Shown one piece after another: positions 42,533-53,219 of a stretch of 64,000 bases of DNA. The notes under the pieces were generated by a model, which was given only the letters and a program-made list of their open reading frames with translations, did not search any database and was not told where the DNA came from. Origin of the DNA: Streptomyces cinerochromogenes (GTDB lineage Bacteria > Actinomycetota > Actinomycetes > Streptomycetales > Streptomycetaceae); NCBI RefSeq assembly GCF_014648635.1, contig NZ_BMRM01000025.1, positions 1 through 64,000 of the forward strand, in the 5' to 3' direction. The first letter of the stretch is position 1. Each line of letters opens with the position of its first letter. The position numbers and the translations under genes are program-made.

Positions 42533-44071
42533 GTGTCGGAACGGATGTCGACCCCCCGGCCACGGGCCCGCGCGGCGGACTCCGTCGTGCTCGACGACGA
42601 CGCCACCCTGCACGCGATGGGTTATCCGCGGAAACTGACCCGACGCTTCCAGGCATTCGACAACTTCGCGATCTCCTTCACCATCATCAATATCCTCTCC
42701 GGTATTTTCTCGTCCTTCGGATTCGGCATGAACGCGGGCGGCCCGCGCATTCTCGTGTTCGGCTGGATCGGCGTCTCGCTCATGGTGCTGCTCATCGGGG
42801 CGGCCATGGCGGAAGTCGCCTCCGCCTACCCGACGAGCGGCGCCCTGTATTTCTCCGCGGGAAAACTCGCCAAGCGGCACAAAGGTGCCTGGTCGTGGTT
42901 CACGGGCTGGCTGAACTTCGTGGGCCAGATCGGCGGCACCGCCGCCACCGGCTACGCCGCCGCCACCTTCATCCAGGTGTTCGTGCAGTTGCAGTGGCCG
43001 TCCTACCGGCCGACCGCCCACCAGACGGTCCTCATCACAGCCCTCGTCATCGTCCTGCAGGGACTCGCCAACACTTATACCGTGCAGCTCGTCGCCGTAC
43101 TGAACCGCATTTCCGTGTGGTGGCTGCTGATCGGACTCGTCGTGATCGTGGGCGCACTCACAGTGATGCCCGATCATCACCAGTCCGCGTCTTTCGTGAC
43201 GCATTTCGAGAACAACACCGGCTTTGCGAGCGGGCTTTACGGCGGCATGCTCGGCCTGCTGGTCACCAGCTGGACGTTCACCGGGTTCGACGGCAGCTTC
43301 CACATGTCCGAGGAAACGGTCCGCGCGACGGTCAGTGCGCCGAAGGGCATCACCCGCGCCATCGGCTGTTCGGCGGTCGCCGGCCTGGTCCTGATGCTGG
43401 CGCTCGTCTACAGCATCGGTGACTACGCCGAGGTGGCCGGTGCCGCGGCGCCGCCCGTCCAGATCCTCGTCGACGGCCTCGGCCTGGGGGTGGCCAAGGT
43501 GATGCTCCTCATCGTCATCGGCGCGATGCTCTTCTGCGGTCTGGCCAACCTCACCAGCAACACCCGGCAGATCTTCGCGTTCTCCCGGGACGGCGCCATG
43601 CCCGGCTCCCGCTGGTGGCACTCGGTCTCGCTGCGCACCCGTACGCCGGTGAAGGCGGTGTGGCTCGCGGTCGCCTGCTCGCTGGCGCTGGTGGTGCCGG
43701 GCTGGTGGTCGCACACGGCGTTCACCGCGATCGTCAGCGTCAACGTGGTCGGGCTCTTCCTCGCCTACGCCGTGCCGATCTTTCTGCGGCTGCGGCTCGG
43801 TGACGCGTTCCAGCCCGGGCCCTGGCACCTGGGCCGCTGGGGCAGGCCGATCGGCTGGCTGGCGGTGACCTGGATCCTGCTCAGCAGCCTCCTCTTCATG
43901 CTGCCGCAGGCCTCGCCGATCACCGTCGACTCCTTCAACTACGCGCCGATCGCCCTCGCCGTCGTCCTGCTGGTGGCCACGGTGTGGTGGTTCGCCACGG
44001 CCCGCCGCCGCTTCCAGGGACCGGTGAGCTACGGACGCCCCGACGAGGTGGCGGCGATGGACCTCGTCTGA
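42533..44071 (+). CDS. APC-family amino acid/GABA permease
   Basis: The 512-residue membrane protein begins after a 60-residue cytoplasmic tail with FQAFDNFAISFTIINILSG, the first helix of the AAT/BAT amino acid permeases. EVASAYPTSGALYFSAGKLA and the ALFCGLANLTSNTRQIFAFSRDGAMPG-type late loop are family marks. Twelve segments are expected. GTG at 42533 with AAAGG upstream is chosen; an ATG four codons on is possible. Substrate unknown. The first 600 bp have lower third-position GC than the neighbours. Confidence 0.88.
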   Translation: MSERMSTPRPRARAADSVVLDDDATLHAMGYPRKLTRRFQAFDNFAISFTIINILSGIFSSFGFGMNAGGPRILVFGWIGVSLMVLLIGAAMAEVASAYPTSGALYFSAGKLAKRHKGAWSWFTGWLNFVGQIGGTAATGYAAATFIQVFVQLQWPSYRPTAHQTVLITALVIVLQGLANTYTVQLVAVLNRISVWWLLIGLVVIVGALTVMPDHHQSASFVTHFENNTGFASGLYGGMLGLLVTSWTFTGFDGSFHMSEETVRATVSAPKGITRAIGCSAVAGLVLMLALVYSIGDYAEVAGAAAPPVQILVDGLGLGVAKVMLLIVIGAMLFCGLANLTSNTRQIFAFSRDGAMPGSRWWHSVSLRTRTPVKAVWLAVACSLALVVPGWWSHTAFTAIVSVNVVGLFLAYAVPIFLRLRLGDAFQPGPWHLGRWGRPIGWLAVTWILLSSLLFMLPQASPITVDSFNYAPIALAVVLLVATVWWFATARRRFQGPVSYGRPDEVAAMDLV

Positions 44072-44216
44072 CCGTGCCGGGCAGGGCCCCCGCCATTGGC
44101 CGAGACCAATATTCGTGCCGCGGCATGCGCCGAAGTGCTGGCAGCGGAATCCGGCCTGCTCCATAGTTACCGCACCGGACCAGCCCGCTTCGGACACCCT
44201 GGGGGTCGTCGCGCCC

Positions 44217-45581
44217 ATGAGCAGAGCCCAAGAGCCGTCCCGCAGAACCGTTCTGGCCGTGGCCGTCGCCGCGGCGGTGACCGGCACCGCGGCCCCCGTG
44301 GCCGCCGCCGCACCGCACTCCGCCGCCGACGACCCCGGCCAGGCACCGGCCCGCCCGATCGACTACCACGCCTGGACGACGTACCGCGACTGGCGTTGCG
44401 GCACCGCCCAGGGCGCGCGGGCGGTGTCCGGACGGCGCCCCGGCATCGTGATCGGCGCCCCCGCCGGCCGTACCGACTACACGGACCCGCACACCGGCAC
44501 CACCGCCACCTGGGAGTACGCCACCTGGACCTCCCCGGTGCACCGGCTCACCGTGCCCGCGACCGAGGTCATCGCCTCCTGGAACGCGCACACCCCCGAG
44601 GGCACCTGGCTCCAGGTCGAGCTGCGGGGCACGTACTCCGACGGCACCGACACGCCCTGGTACGTGATGGGCCGCTGGGCGGCCGGCGACCAGGACATCA
44701 AGCGGACCTCGGTGGACGACCAGACCGACGGCAGGAGCACGGTCTGGACGGACACCTTCGCCATCGACGACGCGGGCACCGGCCTGCGCCTGTCCTCGTA
44801 CCGGCTGCGCCTCACCCTCTACCGGCGGCCCGGTACGCGGCTCACCCCGACCGTCTGGCGGCTCGGCGCGATGGGCTCCGACATCCCCGACCGGTTCACG
44901 GTCCCGGCCTCCGCCCCCGGCCTCGCCCAGGAACTGGCCGTACCGCGCTACTCCCAGGAGATCCACAAGGGCCAGTACCCCGAGTACGACAACGGCGGCG
45001 AGGCCTGGTGCAGCCCCACCTCCTCGCAGATGGTCATCGAGTACTGGGGCGGCCGGCTCACCCCGGAGCAGCTGTCCTGGGTGGATCCGTCCTACGCCGA
45101 CCCGCAGGTGTGCCACGCGGCCCGCTTCACCTACGACCACCAGTACCAGGGCTGCGGCAACTGGCCCTTCAACGCCGCCTACGCGGCCACCTTCGAGGGC
45201 CTCCAGGGCGTGGTCACCCGGCTGGCCTCCCTCACCGACCTGGAGACGCTGATCGCGGCCGGAATCCCGGCCATAACGTCGCAGTCGTTCCTCAAGAACG
45301 AGCTGACGGGCGCGGGTTACGGCACCTCCGGCCACCTGATGACGGTCATCGGCTTCACCGCGGACGGGGACGTGATCGCGGGCGATCCCGCCTCGCCGAG
45401 CGACGAGACGGTGCGGCGCGTCTACAAGCGGCGCGAGTGGGAGAACATCTGGCTCAGGACCAAGCGGTACAACGCCTCCGGCAAGGTCGTCTCCGGCACC
45501 GGAGGGGTCTGCTACCTCTACTTCCCCGCTCACCCGACCCCGCACCAGCGCAAGGCGCTCGCCGCGGTGGGCGTGCACTGA
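44217..45581 (+). CDS. Tat-exported C39-like cysteine peptidase
   Basis: The 454-residue protein opens with a twin-arginine signal (SRRTVLAVAVAAAVTG, cleavage near VAAAA). The catalytic domain (about 240-450, Peptidase_C39_2 type) contains EAWCSPTSSQMVIEYWG with the nucleophile Cys, the SGHLMTVIGF histidine and a GDPASPS acidic residue. The N-terminal half is a beta-rich domain. It probably acts on a peptide or cell-wall substrate outside the cell. The ATG at 44217 puts the RR motif near the N-terminus, and GGGGGTC precedes it. Confidence 0.85.
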   Translation: MSRAQEPSRRTVLAVAVAAAVTGTAAPVAAAAPHSAADDPGQAPARPIDYHAWTTYRDWRCGTAQGARAVSGRRPGIVIGAPAGRTDYTDPHTGTTATWEYATWTSPVHRLTVPATEVIASWNAHTPEGTWLQVELRGTYSDGTDTPWYVMGRWAAGDQDIKRTSVDDQTDGRSTVWTDTFAIDDAGTGLRLSSYRLRLTLYRRPGTRLTPTVWRLGAMGSDIPDRFTVPASAPGLAQELAVPRYSQEIHKGQYPEYDNGGEAWCSPTSSQMVIEYWGGRLTPEQLSWVDPSYADPQVCHAARFTYDHQYQGCGNWPFNAAYAATFEGLQGVVTRLASLTDLETLIAAGIPAITSQSFLKNELTGAGYGTSGHLMTVIGFTADGDVIAGDPASPSDETVRRVYKRREWENIWLRTKRYNASGKVVSGTGGVCYLYFPAHPTPHQRKALAAVGVH

Positions 45582-45765
45582 GAGCGGATGCCGGGGGAGC
45601 CCACCGCGGGTGTGTGGCGGAGGTGTGCGGCGCGGACGCGTGTGACCAAGCTCATCACCGCGCACGCCCGCGCGGGTGGCAAGGTGGAAGAAGGGAGTGG
45701 GGGAGTCCTGTTCCGCACGTCCGATCCCTGCTTCTGTACGTCCGATCACCTCTGCGAGTGACAGC

Positions 45766-45906
45766 ATGACCGCACACCCCGCCACCGCCTCCCGCGTCCG
45801 CACCGGCGGCCCCCGGGAGGACGGCCCGAAGATCGTCGAGCACGTCATGGGATGGGTCCTCGTCGCGGTGCTGGCGATGCTCGTGACCCAGCTCGGACTG
45901 CTCTGA
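45766..45906 (+). CDS. Small single-span membrane protein (SCO1431 family)
   Basis: The 46-residue protein has a polar N-terminus (MTAHPATASRVRTGG) and one membrane helix (VMGWVLVAVLAMLVTQLGLL) at the very end, so the C-terminus lies in the membrane. The name SCO1431 family is used for such Streptomyces proteins as I recall. Its function is unknown. It lies between the C39 peptidase and the TetR gene, with its own reading frame bias. Confidence 0.75.
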   Translation: MTAHPATASRVRTGGPREDGPKIVEHVMGWVLVAVLAMLVTQLGLL

Positions 45907-45978
45907 ACCGACCGCTCACGCGCGAGGCTTGTTCTGACATACTGCGGACGTCCCGTCGCGCCTAGACCAGGGTCGATC

Positions 45979-46632
45979 GTGAACTTGCCGCAGCAGCGTG
46001 CCGCCACCCGGGTGCGGGGCACCGAGCGCTCCGTGGCGCGCCGCGCCGAACTCATCGCCATCGGCCGGAAGTTGTTCGCCGACACGTCCTACGACGCGCT
46101 GTCCATGGACGACATCGCCCGCCAGGCGCAGGTCGCCAAGGGGCTGATCTACTACTACTTCCGGTCCAAGCGCGGCTACTACCTGGCGATCATCCAGGAC
46201 TCCGTCGCCGACCTGGTCACCTCCGCCGCGGGCGGCCTGCGGCTGCCCGCCGTGGACCGCGTGCACCGCACGATCGACGGCTACCTGCGCTACGCCGAAC
46301 AGCACCAGGCCGCCTACCGCACCATCGTCAGCGGCGGCGTCGGTTTCGACACCGAGGTGCACGCGATCCGGGACGGCGTGCGCGAGGCGATCATCGCCAC
46401 GATCGCCGAAGGGGCCTACGGCCGCGGCGACATCTCCCCGCTGGCCCGGACGGGCCTGCTGTCCTGGGTGTGCAGTGTGGAGGGCGCCACCCTGGACTGG
46501 ATCGACCGTCCGCGCCTGTCCCGCGACACGATGCGCGAGCTGCTGGTGAAGACGCTCGGCGGGGCCCTGCGCGCCATCGAGGAGCTGGACCCCGCCCACC
46601 CCGCCCCGCCGCCCGCCCGCCGGGACGGCTGA
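45979..46632 (+). CDS. TetR family transcriptional regulator
   Basis: The 217-residue protein has the TetR HTH (TSYDALSMDDIARQAQVAKGLIYYYF, about 37-62) and a helical ligand domain. GTG at 45979 is the start, with only weak AGGG upstream. It converges on the chitinase gene, with 14 bp between the stops. A fatty-acid-type palindrome lies upstream of the acyl-CoA dehydrogenase gene 2 kb away, but no site is seen by its own promoter, so its target is not clear. Confidence 0.88.
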   Translation: MNLPQQRAATRVRGTERSVARRAELIAIGRKLFADTSYDALSMDDIARQAQVAKGLIYYYFRSKRGYYLAIIQDSVADLVTSAAGGLRLPAVDRVHRTIDGYLRYAEQHQAAYRTIVSGGVGFDTEVHAIRDGVREAIIATIAEGAYGRGDISPLARTGLLSWVCSVEGATLDWIDRPRLSRDTMRELLVKTLGGALRAIEELDPAHPAPPPARRDG

Positions 46633-46646
46633 ACCGGGGAGAACCG

Positions 46647-47915
<1,269 letters not shown>

Positions 47916-47986
47916 CGGGTGTCTCCTCGTGGGGGAGAGGGGATCGCGCGCCGATTGGCATGAACGCGGTAAAGCGTTGGTCATGC

Positions 47987-48026
47987 ACAGTAGGAGGACT
48001 AGACCACTAGGTCAATGGTTCGGACC
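47987..48026 (-). promoter_or_regulatory. Chitinase promoter with DasR-like box
   Basis: Minus-strand TTGACC (48015-48010), 17 bp, TACTGT (47992-47987). The spacer contains AGTGGTCTAGTCC, 12 of 16 positions of the DasR consensus ACTGGTCTAGACCACT when read as the full box. Expected to be repressed until N-acetylglucosamine or chitin is present. It accounts for part of the 365-bp gap between the chitinase and acyl-CoA dehydrogenase genes. Confidence 0.7.
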
Positions 48027-48101
48027 AGTTCGGGCCAGGGCGGAGCCCCGGGGGCGGCCCCCCGGGAGGCCCCACGGGAAGCCCGGAGTGGACTCCTGAA
48101 G

Positions 48102-48115
48102 TAAGCGGTCGTTAA
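48102..48115. promoter_or_regulatory. Palindrome upstream of the acyl-CoA dehydrogenase gene
   Basis: TAAGCGGTCGTTAA matches TGAGCGGTCGCTTA at the thioesterase promoter (consensus TRAGCGGTCGYTWA). It lies about 165 bp before the dehydrogenase start. Likely a TetR-type operator. Confidence 0.45.
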
Positions 48116-48280
48116 CTGGTGACGGGAGGTCGTTGATCGGGCATACTCACAGCGCATGCCGCAGGTCAGCAGCTTCCGAGACCCGGGAGCGGGTGTCCGT
48201 GGCCCAGCGCAACGACCAGGCGGAGCCGCCCCCACCCCGGGCCGGACCGCCGGTGCCCGAACAGGGAGGAGCCCGACGCC

Positions 48281-49465
48281 ATGTCCGACCGCGACCCGCA
48301 GCCGGTGGAGCGTCAACTGCCCACGGAAGAGGCGAGAGACCTGCTCGCCCTCGTCCGGGACATAGCCCAGCGCGAGATCGCGCCGAAGGCCGCGGAGGAG
48401 GAGGACGCGGGCCGCTTCCCACGCGAGATCTTCACCCTGCTCTCCGAATCCGGCCTGCTGGGCCTGCCGTACTCCGTCGACTACGGCGGCGGCGAGCAGC
48501 CCTACGAGGTCTACCTCCAGGTCCTGGAGGAGCTGGCCACCGCCCGCCTCACCGTGGGTCTCGGCGTCAGCGTCCACACGCTCGCGACCTACGCGCTCGC
48601 CTCCCACGGCACCAAGCAGCAGAAGGTCGAGCACCTGCCCGCCATGCTCGGCGGCGGCCTGCTCGGCGCGTACTGCCTGTCCGAGCCGTCCTCCGGCTCC
48701 GACGCCGCCTCCCTGCGCACCAAGGCCGTCCGGGACGGCGACGGCTGGGTGATCGACGGCACCAAGGCCTGGATCACCCACGGCGGCATCGCCGACTTCT
48801 ACACCGTGATGGCCCGCACCGGTGAGGACGGCCCGCGCGGGATCACCGCCTTCCTCGTGCCCGGCGACGCGCCCGGTGTGAGCGGCGCGGCACCCGAGAA
48901 GAAGATGGGCATGAAGGGCTCGCCCACCGCGCAGGTGCACTTCGACGGCGTCCGCGTCCCGGACGACCGGCGCATCGGCGAGGAGGGCCAGGGCTTCTCC
49001 ATCGCCCTCTCCGCGCTCGACTCCGGCCGGCTCGGCATCGCCGCCTGCGCCGTCGGCCTCGCCCAGGCCGCCCTGGACGAGGCGGTCCGCTACGCGACCC
49101 AGCGCCGCCAGTTCGGCCGCCCCATCGCCGACTTCCAGGGCCTGCGCTTCATGCTCGCCGACATGGCCACCCAGATCGAGGCGGGCCGCGCGCTCTACCT
49201 CGCCGCGGCCCGGCTGCGCGACGCCGGCCGGCCGTTCGCCAAGCAGGCCGCCATGGCCAAGCTGCACTGCACCGACACGGCGATGAAGGTCACCACGGAC
49301 GCGGTGCAGATACTCGGCGGCTACGGCTACACCGCCGACTTCCCGGTCGAGCGCTATATGCGCGAGGCCAAGGTCCTGCAGATCGTCGAGGGCACCAACC
49401 AGATCCAGCGGATGGTCATCGCCCGTCACCTGGCGGGGCCAGAAGGTCGCCGAACTGGCCCGTGA
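48281..49465 (+). CDS. Acyl-CoA dehydrogenase
   Basis: The 394-residue flavoenzyme has the conserved YCLSEPSSGSDAASLRTKAV (about 127-146), the WITHGGIADFYTVMART FAD loop, and the C-terminal GGYGYTADFPVERYMREAKVLQIVEGTNQIQ signature. The catalytic Glu lies in the last motif. It oxidises an acyl-CoA to the enoyl-CoA, passing electrons to ETF. The start ATG lies 23 residues into the reading frame. The last 50 bp overlap a convergent small gene. Confidence 0.93.
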   Translation: MSDRDPQPVERQLPTEEARDLLALVRDIAQREIAPKAAEEEDAGRFPREIFTLLSESGLLGLPYSVDYGGGEQPYEVYLQVLEELATARLTVGLGVSVHTLATYALASHGTKQQKVEHLPAMLGGGLLGAYCLSEPSSGSDAASLRTKAVRDGDGWVIDGTKAWITHGGIADFYTVMARTGEDGPRGITAFLVPGDAPGVSGAAPEKKMGMKGSPTAQVHFDGVRVPDDRRIGEEGQGFSIALSALDSGRLGIAACAVGLAQAALDEAVRYATQRRQFGRPIADFQGLRFMLADMATQIEAGRALYLAAARLRDAGRPFAKQAAMAKLHCTDTAMKVTTDAVQILGGYGYTADFPVERYMREAKVLQIVEGTNQIQRMVIARHLAGPEGRRTGP

Positions 49466-49661
49466 GCACCGCCGGGGACGCCAGCCTGACCCACTCCGGG
49501 TCGTGGCGGCCCGGCAGGGTACGGCCCCGGTCGGCCCAGGTGCGCAGGAGATCGCGGTAGATGGGCGGGTCCTGCGGCGGCGCGCCCGGCGGCACCGATT
49601 CCGCCGGGCGCGGGACGAAGATGAGGCGCTGACGCCCGGTCGCCGAGTACGTGGGGGTCAT
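49416..49661 (-). CDS. Small hypothetical protein
   Basis: The 81-residue frame shows strong third-position GC bias, supporting a real gene. It overlaps the acyl-CoA dehydrogenase 3' end by 50 bp. MTPTYSATGRQRLIFVPRP begins the protein; it is proline-rich (VPPGAPPQDPPIYRDLL) with no recognisable domain, signal or membrane segment. Its promoter would lie in the divergent gap to the next gene. Confidence 0.6.
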   Translation of the reverse strand: MTPTYSATGRQRLIFVPRPAESVPPGAPPQDPPIYRDLLRTWADRGRTLPGRHDPEWVRLASPAVLTGQFGDLLAPPGDGR

Positions 49662-49798
49662 ACCCGGGCAACGCGGAGAGGGCGGGACAGGTCACCCCCC
49701 GGCGGAATCGTGCGTCAGTCCACCCCCGTCCGGCCGCCGCTCTGGCCACCTCCGGTCGGCTGACGTACCGTCAGCTGACCATCGCCCAGGGGGTGACC

Positions 49799-50899
49799 GT
49801 GGCCGACGACCGTCCCGTACCGCTCGACGAGTACCCGGTGCACCAGGTGCCGCTCTCCATGAGGCACGTGGCCACCGGCGACCGGAACGCCTACGACCGC
49901 TGCATCTTCCACGTCTTCGACCACACCGGCCGCGCCCTGCTCATCCTGGGCCTCGGCGTCTACCCCAACCTGGGTGTGATCGACGCCTACGCCACGCTGC
50001 GCACCGGGGACACCCTGCACGCCGTACGCGCCTCGGACGCGCTCGGCGAGGACCGGATGCGGCTCGTCGTCGGCCCGCTGCGCATCGAGGTGGTACGGCC
50101 GCTCCAGCGACTGCGCCTGGTCTGCACCGACGCACGGCTGTCGTACGACCTCACCTGGACCGCCGCCTTCCCGGCCCTGTGGGAGCCGCACCACCTCCAG
50201 CGCCGGGGTGACCGGCTCACCCTGGAGGGCCGCCGCTTCGTCCAGGCCGGGCGGGTGACGGGCGTGATCCGGGCGGCCGGCACGGAGTTCGCGGTCTCGG
50301 CGGAGGGCTGGACCGGTACCCGGGACCGCAGCTGGGGCGTGCGCCCGGTCCCCGGCGAGGACGGCGGCCGGCTCGCCGCCGACCACCCCACCGAGGGCTT
50401 CCACTGGATCTGGTGCCCGGTGGCCTTCGAGGACCGCTTCCTGATGGTCATCACCCAGGAGGACGGCGACGGCTACCGCACCCTGAACGACGCCACCCTC
50501 GTCCGCCCCGGCCACCGCGACCGCCAACTCGGCTGGCCGCGGGCCGACATCGGCTACCGCTCCGGCACCAGGCACCCCGAACGCGCCGTCATCCACCTCG
50601 GTGACCCGCGCGAGCCGGAGGAACTGGAGGTGGAGATCCTCGCCTCCTCCCCGCTCGCGATCGGCGCGGGCTACCCGCCGGCCGACGACTGGCAGCACGG
50701 GACCTGGCAGGGCAGGGGCTGGGTGGACCGCCGTACCTACGACCTGTCCGCGCCGCACCCCCTCGCCGCCTACGGCGTCACCGACCACTCCGCACGCTTC
50801 CGCATGGACGGGCGGACCGGGTACGGCGTCTTCGAGCACGGCTGCTTCGGCCGGCACGACCCGAGCGGCTTCACCGGCTTCGACTCCACGGCGCCGTAA
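49799..50899 (+). CDS. Conserved hypothetical protein, beta-rich (lipocalin-like)
   Basis: About 366 residues, mostly beta strands, with repeated charged aromatic strands (FHWIWCPVAFEDRFLMVITQ, GRGWVDRRTYDL) of the type seen in two-domain AttH/lipocalin-like proteins of unknown function (DUF7064/7065-like). GTG at 49799 has AGGGGG six bases upstream; a GTG six bases earlier would begin within that site. It is 17 bp from an APH-type kinase gene, so the two are co-transcribed; they may handle the same hydrophobic substrate. Confidence 0.7.
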   Translation: MADDRPVPLDEYPVHQVPLSMRHVATGDRNAYDRCIFHVFDHTGRALLILGLGVYPNLGVIDAYATLRTGDTLHAVRASDALGEDRMRLVVGPLRIEVVRPLQRLRLVCTDARLSYDLTWTAAFPALWEPHHLQRRGDRLTLEGRRFVQAGRVTGVIRAAGTEFAVSAEGWTGTRDRSWGVRPVPGEDGGRLAADHPTEGFHWIWCPVAFEDRFLMVITQEDGDGYRTLNDATLVRPGHRDRQLGWPRADIGYRSGTRHPERAVIHLGDPREPEELEVEILASSPLAIGAGYPPADDWQHGTWQGRGWVDRRTYDLSAPHPLAAYGVTDHSARFRMDGRTGYGVFEHGCFGRHDPSGFTGFDSTAP

Positions 50900-50916
50900 G
50901 GAGGATCTCCGTCGTC

Positions 50917-52014
50917 ATGGCCACGGCACCGCGTCCGCGCACCACCACCCGGGACCCCGGGGAACTGACCCGCCGCCTCACCGCCTGGCTGGGCGCCCGC
51001 CTGCCCGGCGCCCGGGCGGCCGGCGTGACCGTCCCGGCTTCCAACGGCATGTCCAGCGAGACCCTGCTGTTCGACATCGACCATCCGCGGCCACCGGTCC
51101 GCTCCTGCGTGCTGCGGCTGGCGGCGGACCCGTCGGCGTACACCGTCTTCCCGGAGTACGACATGGCCCGCCAGTACCGCACCCTGAAGCTCGTCGCCGA
51201 GCGGACGGACGTGCCGGTGCCCCGGGTGCTGTGGCTGGAGGAGGACCCCGGCCCGCTCGGGGCGCCGTTCCTCGTCATGGCACGGGTGGCCGGGCGCGTC
51301 CCGCCGGACGTCATGCCGTACACCTACGAGGGCAACTGGCTGCACGCGGCGAGCGACGCCGAGCGCGAGCAGCTGGAAGCGGCCATGGTGGGGCTGCTGG
51401 CCCGGCTGCACGACCAAGTGCCCGCGGCGGAAGCCGAGTTCCTCGCCCTGCCGGGCCCGGGGGGCGCGCTGCGCCGGCATGTGACGGCCCAACGCGCCTA
51501 CTACGCCTGGGTGATCGACGGGCTCGCCCGCTCGCCGCTCATCGAGGCCGCGTTCGACCGGCTGGAGCAGCTGTGGCCGCGCGAACCCGGCGAACCCGTC
51601 CTGACCTGGGGAGACGCGCGCATCGGGAACGTCGTCCACGACGGCTTCGAGCCCGTCGCCGTACTGGACTGGGAGATGGCGGCGCCCGCCCCGCGCGAGG
51701 TGGACCTCGGCTGGACGATCTACCTGCACCGGTTCTTCCAGGACCTCGCCACCGGCTCCGGGCAGCGGGGCCTGCCGGACTTCCTGCGCCGCGACCGCGT
51801 CGAGGCCCGGTACGCGCGCCTGACCGGTCACACCCCGCGGGACATGGACTTCTACACCCTCTACGCCGCCCTGCGGCACGCGATCGTCATGCTGCGCATC
51901 GCCTACCGGCAGGTGCACTTCGGGGAGGCCGCCGTCCCGGCGGACCCGGACACGCTGATCCTGCACCACGGCAGCCTGCGCGCCATGGTGCAGGGCACGT
52001 ACTGGGCGGGGTGA
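50917..52014 (+). CDS. APH-family phosphotransferase
   Basis: The 365-residue protein has the aminoglycoside-phosphotransferase/choline-kinase fold. It has a nucleotide-binding N-lobe (NGMSSETLLFDI), the catalytic run LTWGDARIGNVVHDGFEPVAVLDWEMA, with Asp in WGDARIGN in place of the classical HGD, and the metal Asp in DWE. Relatives act near acyl-CoA dehydrogenases (FadE36-like). It is likelier to phosphorylate a metabolite than an antibiotic. GGAGG precedes the ATG. Confidence 0.85.
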   Translation: MATAPRPRTTTRDPGELTRRLTAWLGARLPGARAAGVTVPASNGMSSETLLFDIDHPRPPVRSCVLRLAADPSAYTVFPEYDMARQYRTLKLVAERTDVPVPRVLWLEEDPGPLGAPFLVMARVAGRVPPDVMPYTYEGNWLHAASDAEREQLEAAMVGLLARLHDQVPAAEAEFLALPGPGGALRRHVTAQRAYYAWVIDGLARSPLIEAAFDRLEQLWPREPGEPVLTWGDARIGNVVHDGFEPVAVLDWEMAAPAPREVDLGWTIYLHRFFQDLATGSGQRGLPDFLRRDRVEARYARLTGHTPRDMDFYTLYAALRHAIVMLRIAYRQVHFGEAAVPADPDTLILHHGSLRAMVQGTYWAG

Positions 52015-52020
52015 GCCGGC

Positions 52021-52455
52021 TCAGGCGGCCTGGCGGCGCATCACCGGCACGCGCATCGGGCGCGAGCCCGGGCCGCCGACGTGCGAGAAGGGCTGCGTCC
52101 GCCAGTCCAGACCCTGGGGGAGCGTCAGCAGCAGGGCGGTGTCCTGCTCCTGCGGCTCGACGGACTCGTCCGCGGGGCGGGCGTCGGCCGCCGCACGGCC
52201 CGTACCCGCGCACACCGTGAGCCCGAACGGGTTCCACGGCGAGGCGCACAGCGCGTGCTCCGGCAGGAACTCCTCGTCCGCCAGCAGCGCGATGGGCTGC
52301 GCGCAGTCCGGGCAGATCACCCGGTACATCTCGAAGGTGTCGTAGGCGTCCAGTTCGTCGTCGAAGGCGTCGGGTTCGACGCCCTCCGGTTCGGGCTCGG
52401 CGACCGGCTGCCGGTGCGCGGACGCGGAACGACCAGGGCGATGGGTACTCTGCAT
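52021..52455 (-). CDS. Hypothetical protein with a possible zinc ribbon
   Basis: The 144-residue protein has RVICPDCAQPIALLAD (about 45-60) and ALCASPWNPFGLTVCAG, so four cysteines could bind zinc. The N-terminal 35 residues and the tail are low-complexity. GGGGGAGAATCCC precedes the ATG. It converges on the phosphotransferase gene, 6 bp apart. Function unknown. Confidence 0.7.
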   Translation of the reverse strand: MQSTHRPGRSASAHRQPVAEPEPEGVEPDAFDDELDAYDTFEMYRVICPDCAQPIALLADEEFLPEHALCASPWNPFGLTVCAGTGRAAADARPADESVEPQEQDTALLLTLPQGLDWRTQPFSHVGGPGSRPMRVPVMRRQAA

Positions 52456-52689
52456 GGGATTCTCCCCCTAAGGCTGGGCCGTGAAGGCGCTGCGGCCTCG
52501 ACCACAGCAAGCACTTCCCGTCCCGTCTCGGCGGTAATCACGAGAACATCACGGAGCCCGTTCGAGGCGTGTGGTGTTCGTCACATGACGCGCGCGGGTG
52601 CCCTTCCCGGTGCTTTTTCCGCGGAACAGGGGATGACCTGCGTCTCTCGGGTATCCGTGGAGATCAAGCGCCCTGTAGGTTGTGGCGGC

Positions 52690-53130
52690 ATGGAGGAGCT
52701 GGACCGTCAGATCGTGCAGCTGCTCGTCACGGACGGGCGGATGAGCTACACAGACCTGGGCAAGGCCACGGGCCTGTCCACGTCGGCCGTGCACCAGCGG
52801 GTGCGCCGGCTCGAACAGCGTGGCGTCATCCGCGGCTACGCCGCGGTGGTCGACCCGGAGGCCGTCGGGCTGCCGCTGACCGCGTTCATCTCGGTGAAAC
52901 CGTTCGATCCCAGCGCCCCCGACGACATCGCGGACCGCCTCGCCGGCGTCCCCGAGATCGAGGCCTGCCACAGCGTGGCCGGCGACGAGAACTACATCCT
53001 CAAGGTGCGCGTCTCCACCCCGCACGAACTGGAGGAACTCCTGGCCCGGCTGCGCTCGTTGGCCGGGGTGTCGACGCGGACCACGGTGGTCCTCTCGACA
53101 CCGTACGAGGCCCGGCCGCCGAAGATCTGA
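52690..53130 (+). CDS. Lrp/AsnC family transcriptional regulator
   Basis: The 146-residue protein has the HTH (MSYTDLGKATGLSTSAVHQRV, about 18-38) and the RAM domain with CHSVAGDENYILKVR, the family's effector loop. No ribosome-binding site is visible, but TGTAGGTT, an extended -10 box, ends nine bases before the ATG, so the message is probably leaderless. It is 89 bp from the amidohydrolase gene. No catabolic partner is obvious. Confidence 0.92.
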   Translation: MEELDRQIVQLLVTDGRMSYTDLGKATGLSTSAVHQRVRRLEQRGVIRGYAAVVDPEAVGLPLTAFISVKPFDPSAPDDIADRLAGVPEIEACHSVAGDENYILKVRVSTPHELEELLARLRSLAGVSTRTTVVLSTPYEARPPKI

Positions 53131-53219
53131 CGGCCGCCGCACGCCCGCCGCCCGCCGCCGGGGCCGTTTGAGGCGCCCCAGGTGCACCTGCCGCCCGGCG
53201 CCGGGAGAAACTGTCGGCC